The position numbers and the translations under genes were made by a program. From Streptomyces stelliscabiei (GTDB lineage Bacteria > Actinomycetota > Actinomycetes > Streptomycetales > Streptomycetaceae): a stretch of 64,000 bases of DNA. A model generated the notes under the pieces. That model worked only from the letters and a program-made list of their open reading frames with translations. It did not search any database and was not told the DNA's origin. This document shows positions 16,519-24,348 of the stretch, in pieces. Position 1 is the stretch's first letter. Each line of letters opens with the position of its first letter. Location of the stretch: positions 248,001 through 312,000 of the forward strand of contig NZ_JADBGF010000001.1 in the NCBI RefSeq assembly GCF_014873495.1, written 5' to 3'.

Positions 16519-18021
16519 ATGACGACTTCACCCGCCACCGCCCCGACCCGCTTCCCGGAGATGGACCCGGAACGGCGATACGGAATGATCATCGACGGTC
16601 GCAGCACGCAGGCCGCCGACGGCGCCGTCTTCCGCTGCTTCGACCCGTACGAGGAAGCCGAGTGGGGGTACGTCCCGGAAGCGTCGGCGCACGACGTCGA
16701 CCGCGCCGTCGCGGCTGCCCGTGCCGCCCAACCCGCGTGGGCGGCGACCTCCCCGTTCCAGCGCCTCGCGCTGTTCCAGCGCTGGGCGGCTCTCGTGCGC
16801 GAGCATGTGGCGGAGATCGCGCGCATCCAGGTGCACGAGAACGGCAAGACGCTGACCGAGATGACCCTGGCGATGGGCTCGATCGCCAACGCGATCGAGT
16901 TCTGCGCGCACTACGCCACGACGCTCCACGGCGACACGGTGACCCCGATGATGCCGGGGCACCGGGCGTGGACGACGAAGGTGCCCGTCGGCGTCGTCGC
17001 GGCGATCACCCCGTGGAACAACCCCATCGGTCTGCTCGGGTGGAAGCTGTTCCCGGCCCTGGCGGTCGGCAACGCGGTGATCGTGAAGCCGAGCGAGGTC
17101 ACTCCGGTCTCGACGGTCCGGCTCGTCGAGCTCGCCGTCGAGGCGGGCTTCCCCCCGGGCGTCATCAGTGTCGTCACCGGCGCTGGCGCGGCGGGCGCGG
17201 CGCTCGTCGAGCACGAGGGGATCGACAAGATCGCCTTCACCGGCTCGACCGCGACCGGTCGCCGGATCGCGCAGGCCGCCTCCGGCCGTCTCGTTCGCAC
17301 GACCCTCGAGCTGGGCGGCAAGGGGGCCAACATCGTCTTCGCGGATGCCGACCTGGATCGCGCCGTCGAGGGTATCGTCGTCGGCCTCACCGCGGGGACC
17401 GGTCAGGCCTGCAACGCGGGCTCGCGCGTCCTAGTCCACGAAGACGTCAAGGACGAGGTGCTCGAGCGGCTCACGAAGGCCCTGGCGGCGCTACCCATCG
17501 GCGACCCGCTCGACCCCGGCACAGCGATCGGGCCGATCGCGTCGCGCCCTCAGTACGCGAAGGTGTGCGGCTACCTTGACGTCGCCGAGTCGGAGTCCAC
17601 GACGCGGCTCGTCGCCGGTGGGCGCCGCGGAGCGGAGCCGTTCGGTATCGCCCGGGGGCTCTTCGTGGAACCCACGCTGTACGAGACCCCGGACGAGCAG
17701 TCGCGCCTGCGGCGGGAGGAGATCTTCGGCCCCGTCGGTTCGCTCATCACCTTCGCCACCGATGACGAGGCCGTGCGCATCGCGAACGAGAGCGAGTACG
17801 GCCTCGTGGGCGGACTGTGGACCACGGACGTGGACCGGGCGCGCCGCGTGTCGGAGCGACTCGACGTCGGCGTCGTGTGGATCAACACCTGGCGCGCCTT
17901 CAGCGGAAACGTGCCGTTCGGGGGACGCAAGAACAGCGGTGTCGGTCACGAGATGGGCCTCGACCTGTTCGACGAGTACACCCATGTCAAGGCCTACTGG
18001 CTGGGGCCGGAGGGGCGCTGA
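16519..18021 (+). CDS. NAD(P)-dependent aldehyde dehydrogenase
   Basis: 500 residues from the ATG at 16519, preceded by GAAAGG; an earlier in-frame GTG at 16477 lacks a good site. ITPWNNP (163-169), FTGSTATG (240-247), ELGGK with Glu264 and GQACNAGSR with nucleophile Cys298 complete the active site. TNVPFGGRKNSG-like GNVPFGGRKNSGVGHEMG closes the fold. It oxidises an aldehyde to an acid, feeding the CoA-transferases downstream. The 3' end overlaps the convergent TetR gene by 28 bp. Confidence 0.93.
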   Translation: MTTSPATAPTRFPEMDPERRYGMIIDGRSTQAADGAVFRCFDPYEEAEWGYVPEASAHDVDRAVAAARAAQPAWAATSPFQRLALFQRWAALVREHVAEIARIQVHENGKTLTEMTLAMGSIANAIEFCAHYATTLHGDTVTPMMPGHRAWTTKVPVGVVAAITPWNNPIGLLGWKLFPALAVGNAVIVKPSEVTPVSTVRLVELAVEAGFPPGVISVVTGAGAAGAALVEHEGIDKIAFTGSTATGRRIAQAASGRLVRTTLELGGKGANIVFADADLDRAVEGIVVGLTAGTGQACNAGSRVLVHEDVKDEVLERLTKALAALPIGDPLDPGTAIGPIASRPQYAKVCGYLDVAESESTTRLVAGGRRGAEPFGIARGLFVEPTLYETPDEQSRLRREEIFGPVGSLITFATDDEAVRIANESEYGLVGGLWTTDVDRARRVSERLDVGVVWINTWRAFSGNVPFGGRKNSGVGHEMGLDLFDEYTHVKAYWLGPEGR

Positions 18022-18653
18022 TCCTCTGAGGTGCGCGCCAGCAGCGCAGCGATGACCTGATCGACCCCGTCGGCGACCGCGGGGTCGTCGGGCTCGAGCC
18101 CCGTCACGAGCTTGGTGATCTGGGGGAAGGCGGCGGAGCCCAACGAGGCGAAGATCAGCAGCAGCGAGGCGAAGCGCGCATCGACGTCGGCGGGGAACGC
18201 GCCGCTCTGCTGCGCGCGCTCCAGCACTTCCCGCTGATTGTCGTACGCGGCCTTGCGGATGTCTTCGCGATGCACCGGACTGTCGCGGTTCTCCCAGTAC
18301 TCCAGGCCTTCCCAGGCCAAGAGGCGCCGCCACATGATGCCGTCGCGCGCGTGCTGGGCGCGCAGGCGGATCATGTCGTCGAGGCTGCCCTCGCGCATCG
18401 CGGCCCACATCGGTCGATACGTGTCGACGAGCCGATCGAGGACGGCGTCGTACAGGCCCGACTTCGACGAGAAGTAGTAGTAGATCAGCTGCTTGTTCGC
18501 GTTGGCCCGCGCAGCGATCGAGTCGATGCGCACCGCCGCGAACCCCTTCGAGGAAAACTCCTCTACGGCCACGTCCAGGATGCGCTCGCGCGCGGAGGCG
18601 TTTTCCGATTCCGTGGACGCGCGTGTCGAAGAAGAAGACATGAGGTCATTCAA
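17994..18653 (-). CDS. TetR-family regulator, likely master of the CoA-catabolic island
   Basis: 219 residues. The N-terminal HTH includes ARERILDVAVEEFSSKGF and IDSIAARANANKQLIYYYFS. The C-terminal part is an all-helical ligand domain with YWENRD and FASLLLIFASLGSAAF. Its own start codon lies beside a CAAC-N6-GTTG palindrome (18651-18664), and the divergent operon has another (18725-18738). Autoregulation and repression of the 13.9, 16.5 and 18.8 kb units is inferred from this. The ligand is probably a pathway CoA ester or acid. Confidence 0.88.
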   Translation of the reverse strand: MNDLMSSSSTRASTESENASARERILDVAVEEFSSKGFAAVRIDSIAARANANKQLIYYYFSSKSGLYDAVLDRLVDTYRPMWAAMREGSLDDMIRLRAQHARDGIMWRRLLAWEGLEYWENRDSPVHREDIRKAAYDNQREVLERAQQSGAFPADVDARFASLLLIFASLGSAAFPQITKLVTGLEPDDPAVADGVDQVIAALLARTSEDQRPSGPSQ

Positions 18654-18664
18654 CCATCGGGTTG
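18651..18664. promoter_or_regulatory. CAAC-N6-GTTG operator at the TetR start
   Basis: CAACCATCGGGTTG abuts the tetR start codon and so would block its expression if bound. It is the most divergent of the five copies, but the arms stay complementary over five bases. Confidence 0.55.
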
Positions 18665-18724
18665 GACGGTTCCGTGTCGCCAGGGGCCTCGTCGTTGCGG
18701 AACTTTCGCTGCTCCACTATGTTT

Positions 18725-18738
18725 CAACTATCTAGTTG
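18725..18738. promoter_or_regulatory. CAAC-N6-GTTG operator before the enoyl-CoA hydratase operon
   Basis: CAACTATCTAGTTG is identical to the site at 13724-13737 and lies 18 bp before the enoyl-CoA hydratase start, overlapping the expected promoter or start region. Confidence 0.7.
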
Positions 18739-18755
18739 ATTGACCGAGGATGATC

Positions 18756-19565
18756 ATGACTGAAGCTCCCTTGTCTGCACAGACGCAGAATCCCGACGAG
18801 CCGCTGGTGCTCATCGATGACCACGACGGGTACGCCGTGCTGACCCTGAACCGCCCGGCCAAGCGCAACGCGATGAGCCGCGAGGCGGTGCGACAGCTGC
18901 GCGAAGCCCTGGCCGTGGTCCGGGACAAGCAGGCCGTCGTCCTGACGGGTGCCGGCCCGGCCTTCTGCGCCGGAGTCGACCTCAGTGAGCAGACGGGAGA
19001 CGGGTTCTCCTCGCGCTCCAGCCAGCAGACGCACTACTGGACCGAGGTGCAAGCCGACATCCGCTCGCATCCCGCGATCTTCATCGCCGCCGTCAACGGC
19101 TACGCCCTCGGCGGAGGATCGACGCTCATCCACAGCTGCGACCTCGCCATCGCGGCGGAATCGGCGCAGATCGGCGCACCGGAGATGGGCTTCGGAGGAT
19201 TTCCCTCTCACGCCGGCCCGGCGGCGGTGAAGCGGCTCGCGCCCAAGTACGCGGCACAGATCATCCTGCTGGCGCGCCGGGTCGACGCCTACGAGGCCCT
19301 TCGCATGGCGATCGTCAACAAGGTCGTGCCCGACGACCAGCTGCTGGCCGAGGCCACGGACTGGGCCAAGCAGCTCGCGACGTTCAACCCGGTGGCGCTG
19401 GACTGGGGCAAGCGCACCATCCAGGCGATGGAGAACCTTTCGTGGGACGACGCGATCGCCTACACCGAGATGACGGGTCGCATCGTCAGCGGGCAGACGC
19501 CGGCCTCCCGCGACGGCATCGCAGCGTTCCTGCGCGGTCACCGGGGAGTGGGGCAGGGAGCGTGA
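18756..19565 (+). CDS. Enoyl-CoA hydratase/isomerase
   Basis: 269 residues from the ATG at 18756, six bases after GAGGA; the ATG at 18750 is too close to it. FCAGVDLSEQ and AAVNGYALGGGS form the oxyanion hole, and APEMGFGGFPSHAG covers the catalytic region. The usual second glutamate in the GxxP region is not obvious, so hydratase versus isomerase, hydrolase or lyase is open. It heads a coupled operon of seven genes; its TGA overlaps the next GTG. Confidence 0.9.
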   Translation: MTEAPLSAQTQNPDEPLVLIDDHDGYAVLTLNRPAKRNAMSREAVRQLREALAVVRDKQAVVLTGAGPAFCAGVDLSEQTGDGFSSRSSQQTHYWTEVQADIRSHPAIFIAAVNGYALGGGSTLIHSCDLAIAAESAQIGAPEMGFGGFPSHAGPAAVKRLAPKYAAQIILLARRVDAYEALRMAIVNKVVPDDQLLAEATDWAKQLATFNPVALDWGKRTIQAMENLSWDDAIAYTEMTGRIVSGQTPASRDGIAAFLRGHRGVGQGA

Positions 19566-20678
19566 GCACCGCCGACTCGACGCGTGTCACCGGGCTGCTC
19601 CCGGCCTCTACGCGTGTCGTCGAGCTGGGGGAGATGTTCTCGACGGCTCTCGCCGGGCGCTTCCTCGAGCGACTGGGCGCCCACGTGACGCGCGTGGTGC
19701 CCACCGGCGAGGAGGCCGAACTCGACACTCTCGGGCCGCGGCTCGGCGACGATGAGCACGGCCCGTCGGCGGCCGGAGTCTGGTTGCGTCAGAACAAGGA
19801 CACCATCGACCTTGATCCGCGCGCGCCCGAGGCGCGCGCGCCTCGACGACCTGCTGGGCGACGCTGACGTCGTGCTCATCGCCGGGACTACCTCGCGGTG
19901 GAGCGAGAAAGGGATCGACCTCGACGACGTGCGTCGCCGGGCCAGGAGGGCCGTCATCGGCCATGTGACGGCGTGGGGCGATGACGGACCGCGCACGCAC
20001 CTGCGCTCGAACGAACTCCTCCTGCAGGCAGCGGGCGGCTTCATGAACCTCATCGGCTCGGCGAGCCGCGAGCCGGTGCGCCTGGGCAGTCACCCCCTGC
20101 AGGCGACGGCGGGACTGCTCGTCCTGGACGGCGTGATGATCGGACTCTTCCACCGTCAGTCGACCGGCCAGGCCACGTCGTTCGAGACGTCGGAGTTCGA
20201 AGCGGCGACGCACGTGGAGTGGAAGATCGCCAGCACCTTTCAGACCGGCCGGCCCATCGAACGGCGGGGCGACGAAGGCGGGGGACCGCTGGTCGCGCGC
20301 ACGCGCGACGGGCACTTCGGCTTGTTCTTCACCCCCCGCGACTGGGACGGCGTGAAGGAGATGCTGGGCGACCCGCGCCTCGACGATCCCCGTTTCGCGA
20401 CCAGCCGTTCTCGAGCGCTCCACGAGAGAGAGCTCAAAGAGTTCGTCGAGGAGACCACCCTTCCGATGTCGAAGAAAGAGCTGTACGCCCACACACAGGC
20501 GAGGAGCATCCCGTCGGGGTACGTCGCGACGATGTCGGATCTGCTGGATTCTCCCCAGTACCGCGCGCGCGACTTCTTCCAGCGGGTCGAGGTGCCCGGG
20601 GTGGGATCGGGGGAGATCCCGGACGCCCCGTGGATGGTTCGGACCATCGACGATCTCGACGAGGAGGATGCCGTATGA
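19562..20678 (+). pseudogene. Type III CoA-transferase (CaiB/BaiF), frameshifted copy
   Basis: The GTG at 19562 overlaps the hydratase stop, and the frame encodes LPASTRVVELGEMFSTALAG up to about 19840. The rest (ADVVLIAGTTSRWSEKGIDL through VEVPGVGSGEIPDAPWMV) is in another frame, to 20678. The shift falls in GAGGCGCGCGCGCCTC, a 16-bp perfect palindrome of GC dinucleotides. Restoring one GC pair would give a continuous reading. It could be a true slip mutation, a phase-variable tract or a sequencing error. The tight overlaps on both sides argue that the gene was recently functional. Confidence 0.75.
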
Positions 20679-21874
20679 GCGGGCTGTTGCAGGGGCTGAA
20701 GGTCGCCGATCTCTCGATCGTCACCGCGGGAGCGGCGGCCACGCAGGTGCTCGCCGACTTCGGAGCGGACGTCGTGAAGATCGAGAGCGGGAACCGGCCG
20801 GATCTCTACCGGCTGGGCTTCACCGGCGACAAGGGCGGCTCGAGCGACCTCGCTTTCCCCCCCTTCCGCGTCGCCAACCGCAACAAGCGGGGCCTTGCGG
20901 TGGATCTGAAGACCGAGGAGGGGCACGGGATCGCCCGCCGGCTCATCAGTCGCAGTGATGTCGTGGTCGAGAACTTCCGCCGGGGAGCGATCGAGCGGCT
21001 CGGGTTGGGATTCGCCGATCTGGTTGCTCTGCGCCCCGACATCGTTCTCGTCTCGATCTCCAGCCAGGGCGCCACCGGCCCCAATCGGGGCTTCACCTCG
21101 TTCGGCACGACCCTGGACTCCCTCGGTGGCATCCAATCGCTCAGCGGATACGACGCGAACACTCCGACGTGGTCGAGTGGCCGGATCAACTATCCCGACC
21201 AAACGGCCAACTCCCTCGCGCCCGCGGTGATCCTGGCGGCCGTGATGGCCGCCCGGGCCGACGGTCGAGCCCGGTGGGTCGACATGTCGCAGCGTGAGAC
21301 CGTGACCAGCCTGCTCGGAGACCACATCCTCGCCACGTCGCTCGGCGCCCCGAACCCGCAGCCCGACGCCAACAATGCGCCGGGCGCACCGGGATGGCTC
21401 TCGCGCTGCCTCGGCGACGACCAGTGGGTCGCGGTCTCGCTCGAGACCCGCGAGGACCGTTCGCGCCTGCACGCGGTCGTCGGTGACGCCGACGAGGGCG
21501 ACGACGAGGCGCTGCGCCGTGCCACGGATGCGTGGGCCGCCGGACGCACCCGGGAGGAGGCCGCCGCAGAACTGCAGGCGGCGGGCCTGGCAGCCGCAGC
21601 GGTCGTCAGCGGTCACGAACTGCTCGAGGATCCCGACCTGCACGAGCGGGGCTGGTGGCAGACGGTCGAGCTCGCCGAGGGGGGAACCGAGAGGCAACGC
21701 GGACCGGTCGTGCGCTTCGCCGCGAACGACCCGCTCATCCGGAGGCGTGCCCCCCACGTCGGAGAGCACACCGCCGAGGTGCTCGCCGAGCTCGAGTACA
21801 CCGCAGACGAGATCGATGCCCTGCTCGCGCGGGGCATCGTGTCGGCACCGCAGGCGACGACAACACCGAACTGA
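20675..21874 (+). CDS. Type III CoA-transferase (CaiB/BaiF family)
   Basis: 399 residues, ATG overlapping the previous stop (ATGA), with GAGGAGG upstream. LKVADLSIVTAGAAATQVLA and ADFGADVVKIESGN form the N-terminal nucleotide fold. NKRGLAVDLKT and DVVVENFRRGAIERLGLG are family hallmarks. The position usually holding the catalytic Asp is not certain by eye. It may pair with the frameshifted neighbour as a heteromer. It would move CoA between acyl groups, which explains activation of acids without a visible CoA ligase. Confidence 0.88.
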   Translation: MSGLLQGLKVADLSIVTAGAAATQVLADFGADVVKIESGNRPDLYRLGFTGDKGGSSDLAFPPFRVANRNKRGLAVDLKTEEGHGIARRLISRSDVVVENFRRGAIERLGLGFADLVALRPDIVLVSISSQGATGPNRGFTSFGTTLDSLGGIQSLSGYDANTPTWSSGRINYPDQTANSLAPAVILAAVMAARADGRARWVDMSQRETVTSLLGDHILATSLGAPNPQPDANNAPGAPGWLSRCLGDDQWVAVSLETREDRSRLHAVVGDADEGDDEALRRATDAWAAGRTREEAAAELQAAGLAAAAVVSGHELLEDPDLHERGWWQTVELAEGGTERQRGPVVRFAANDPLIRRRAPHVGEHTAEVLAELEYTADEIDALLARGIVSAPQATTTPN

Positions 21875-21888
21875 GAGACGAAGACACG

Positions 21889-23016
21889 GTGGAAGACATC
21901 CGCGGCAAAGTCGCGATCGTCGGAGTGGGACACTCCGACCAGGGCACATTCCCGGGAAAGAGCGCCGAACGGCTGTCGATCGAGGCCATCACGGCCGCGC
22001 TGGCCGACGCGGGCATCACGCGGGAGCAGGTCGACGGCCTCATCACGTGCAAGTCCATCCAGGGCGGGAACGCGGACGTTTCCGTCGGGCCGCTGTTCGG
22101 AATGAGTCCGAAGTACGCCCAGACGCTCGACTACGGCACGTGCAACTTCTCGCTGCACCTGGCGGTACAGGCGATCCTCACCGGGCTCGCCGAGACGATC
22201 GTCCTGGTCTACGGCGCCAACGCTCGCTCGTCGAAGGTCAACTTCGCCGCCCCCACGCCGTCTCTCGAGGGGGCGTCGGGCTTCGTGCACATCGCCGGGC
22301 AGGCGGGCATGGCGTTGCAGCGCCACAAAGCGCTCTACGGGACGACGGATGAGGAGTTCGGCTGGTTCGCCGTATCGGAACGCGAGTGGGCGCAGCGCAA
22401 TCCCCTGGCGATCTTCCGCGATCCGCTCACGATCGAGGACTACCTGGCCAAGCCGTATCTCGTCGAGCCGCTGCGGCGCGAAGACGTCACGATGATCTCC
22501 GACGGCGGGGTTGCGCTGATCGTCACCAGCGCCGAGCGAGCAAAGGACTACCCGAACAAGCCGGTGTACATCCTCGGCATGGCCGAGGGGACGGAAATCA
22601 TCGGTGATCGCTTCGCCGACTTCCCCTCCCGGCCCAACATCGGGGGCACCGCCGCCCGCATCTGGCAGAACACCGGGTTCACTCCGTCGGACATCGACAT
22701 CCTCTACATCCAGAACCCCACCGCCGTGTGGAACCTGCAGATGGTCGAGCACTACGGATTCGCGCCGGTCGGCGAGGGCGGGCGCTGGGTGGCCGAGGGG
22801 CACACCCGGCCCGGGGGAGACATGCCGCTCAACACCAACGGCGGTCAGCTGTCCGAGAGCTACATGTGGGGCTGGCTCCACATGGTCGAAGCCGTACGTC
22901 AACTGCGCGGGACGGTCGAGCCCGACCGCCAGGTGCCCCACCCCGAACTCGCCCTCTACTGCTCCACCATGGCGTTCTTCAAGAGCGCCGCCTCGATCAT
23001 CGGGACTTCGCAATGA
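21889..23016 (+). CDS. Thiolase-family protein (SCPx/lipid-transfer-like)
   Basis: 375 residues from the GTG at 21889. VAIVGVGHSDQG opens the thiolase fold, YGTCNFSLHLAVQAI places a candidate nucleophile at Cys85, and NTNGGQLSESYMWGW is the C-terminal motif of the SCPx/lipid-transfer thiolases. It pairs with the DUF35 gene that overlaps its stop. In known cases such pairs carry out side-chain thiolysis or retro-aldol cleavage in sterol and related catabolism. That analogy is inference; the substrate is unknown. Confidence 0.88.
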   Translation: MEDIRGKVAIVGVGHSDQGTFPGKSAERLSIEAITAALADAGITREQVDGLITCKSIQGGNADVSVGPLFGMSPKYAQTLDYGTCNFSLHLAVQAILTGLAETIVLVYGANARSSKVNFAAPTPSLEGASGFVHIAGQAGMALQRHKALYGTTDEEFGWFAVSEREWAQRNPLAIFRDPLTIEDYLAKPYLVEPLRREDVTMISDGGVALIVTSAERAKDYPNKPVYILGMAEGTEIIGDRFADFPSRPNIGGTAARIWQNTGFTPSDIDILYIQNPTAVWNLQMVEHYGFAPVGEGGRWVAEGHTRPGGDMPLNTNGGQLSESYMWGWLHMVEAVRQLRGTVEPDRQVPHPELALYCSTMAFFKSAASIIGTSQ

Positions 23017-23438
23017 CCTACGCACCGACCTCGAACGCGACGCCGCAGAACCTTCCGGACGTCACCGACCCCGCCACCGCCGCCTTCTGGGAGGCGGCAC
23101 GCGAGCACCGGCTCCTGGCGCAGAGCTGCGGCGCGTGCGGCGACCTGCGCTATCCGGCGACCGAGATCTGCCCCCGGTGCTGGTCGGACTCGCAGTCGTG
23201 GGTGCCGATCGCGCCGACCGGCGAGCTCTACACCTACGTCGTCTACCACCGCGCGCTCGACCCGTCGATGAAGGACGAGATCCCCTACGTCGTCGGACGC
23301 GTGCTCACCGATGACGGCGTGGTCTTCACGGTCCGTCTCGACCTGGAGCCCGACGAGGCGCGAGTGGGGATGCGACTGGTGGCGTCGTGGAACGACGTCA
23401 CCGATGCCGTGTCCCTCCTCCGATTCGCGGCACCGTGA
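23013..23438 (+). CDS. DUF35 OB-fold, zinc-ribbon acyl-CoA-binding partner of thiolase
   Basis: 141 residues, ATGA-coupled to the thiolase. A rubredoxin-like zinc ribbon has Cys39-x2-Cys42 and Cys53-x2-Cys56 (CGACG and CPRCW). The OB-fold follows (GELYTYVVYHRAL, VGRVLTDDGVVFT). These small proteins form complexes with SCPx-like thiolases or aldolases. The full cysteine set suggests a functional protein. Confidence 0.9.
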   Translation: MTYAPTSNATPQNLPDVTDPATAAFWEAAREHRLLAQSCGACGDLRYPATEICPRCWSDSQSWVPIAPTGELYTYVVYHRALDPSMKDEIPYVVGRVLTDDGVVFTVRLDLEPDEARVGMRLVASWNDVTDAVSLLRFAAP

Positions 23439-23439
23439 C

Positions 23440-24348
23440 ATGCCCGCCATGACGGCGCCCGGCGGCACGCTCGACTGGGTCGAGCGGAACCTTGCCGTGC
23501 CGGCCCGCGAGTACCGGGTCGCCGTGGGCGGCGCTCAGATCGCCTACTGCGCATGGGGTCCGCGAGATGCGGACGGAATCCTGCTCGTGCACGGCGGGCT
23601 GGCGCACGCGCGGTGGTGGGACCACATCGGGCCGGCTCTCACCGGCTCCCGGGTGGTAGCCATCGACCTCTCCGGCAACGGCGACAGCACGCACCGCGAC
23701 GCCTATGCGATCGACGGGTGGGCCGACGAGGTGGCGGCCGTCGCGCGAGCCGCCGGGCTCCGCCGCACCGTGCTGGTCGGGCACAGCATGGGCGGTGTTG
23801 TCGGCGTCGCCGCGGCCATACGTCATCCGCGGCTGTTCCGGACGGTCGTGACGGTCGACACCCGCTTCAACGATGCCGGTTGGCCGGGGCGCGACAAGCC
23901 CAGTCCGCGCTTCGATTCGGCGGAAGAGGGCATCGCCCGATTCTCGACTGGCCATTCGCGCACCGACGCGCCCCTCCCCGAGGTGCTGCGCCGCCATCTG
24001 GCGCAGACGTCCCTCCGGCGCGAGGGCGACGGGTGGCGGTGGAAACGTTCCGATCGCCTGTGGATCGAGAACGCGTCGCTGCGCGACCTCCTCCGTCGGC
24101 TCGTTGTGCCCCTCGCCATCATCCGCACCGACGGGGGAGTGCTCGACGCGGATGCCGCGGCCGAGATGCGGGCCCTCACCCCGGCTCCATCCGCGGAAGC
24201 CGTCATCGCGGTATCCGGTCACAACCCGTTCCTGGATCAGCCGGTGGCCTTCGTCGCGGTGCTGCAGGCCCTGATGACCACTTGGCTGCCCGCGATCGAG
24301 CAGCTGGAACCGCAGAACACTTCCCGTACCCACAGAGGAATCGGATGA
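23440..24348 (+). CDS. Alpha/beta hydrolase
   Basis: 302 residues. The oxyanion HGG motif is in LLVHGGLAHARWW, the nucleophile elbow is GHSMGG and the catalytic His lies near VSGHNPFLDQP. A likely acid is the Asp in IIRTDGGVLDAD. Members of this group act as C-C hydrolases, esterases or thioesterases. The ATG follows the DUF35 stop by one base and the stop overlaps the next ATG, so it belongs to the operon. Confidence 0.87.
   Translation: MPAMTAPGGTLDWVERNLAVPAREYRVAVGGAQIAYCAWGPRDADGILLVHGGLAHARWWDHIGPALTGSRVVAIDLSGNGDSTHRDAYAIDGWADEVAAVARAAGLRRTVLVGHSMGGVVGVAAAIRHPRLFRTVVTVDTRFNDAGWPGRDKPSPRFDSAEEGIARFSTGHSRTDAPLPEVLRRHLAQTSLRREGDGWRWKRSDRLWIENASLRDLLRRLVVPLAIIRTDGGVLDADAAAEMRALTPAPSAEAVIAVSGHNPFLDQPVAFVAVLQALMTTWLPAIEQLEPQNTSRTHRGIG

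Noticed and set aside
20240..21949. 569-codon minus-strand frame opposite two CoA-transferases
   Set aside because: Antisense frame created by high third-position GC; no domain is seen, while the plus strand has coupled CaiB genes.
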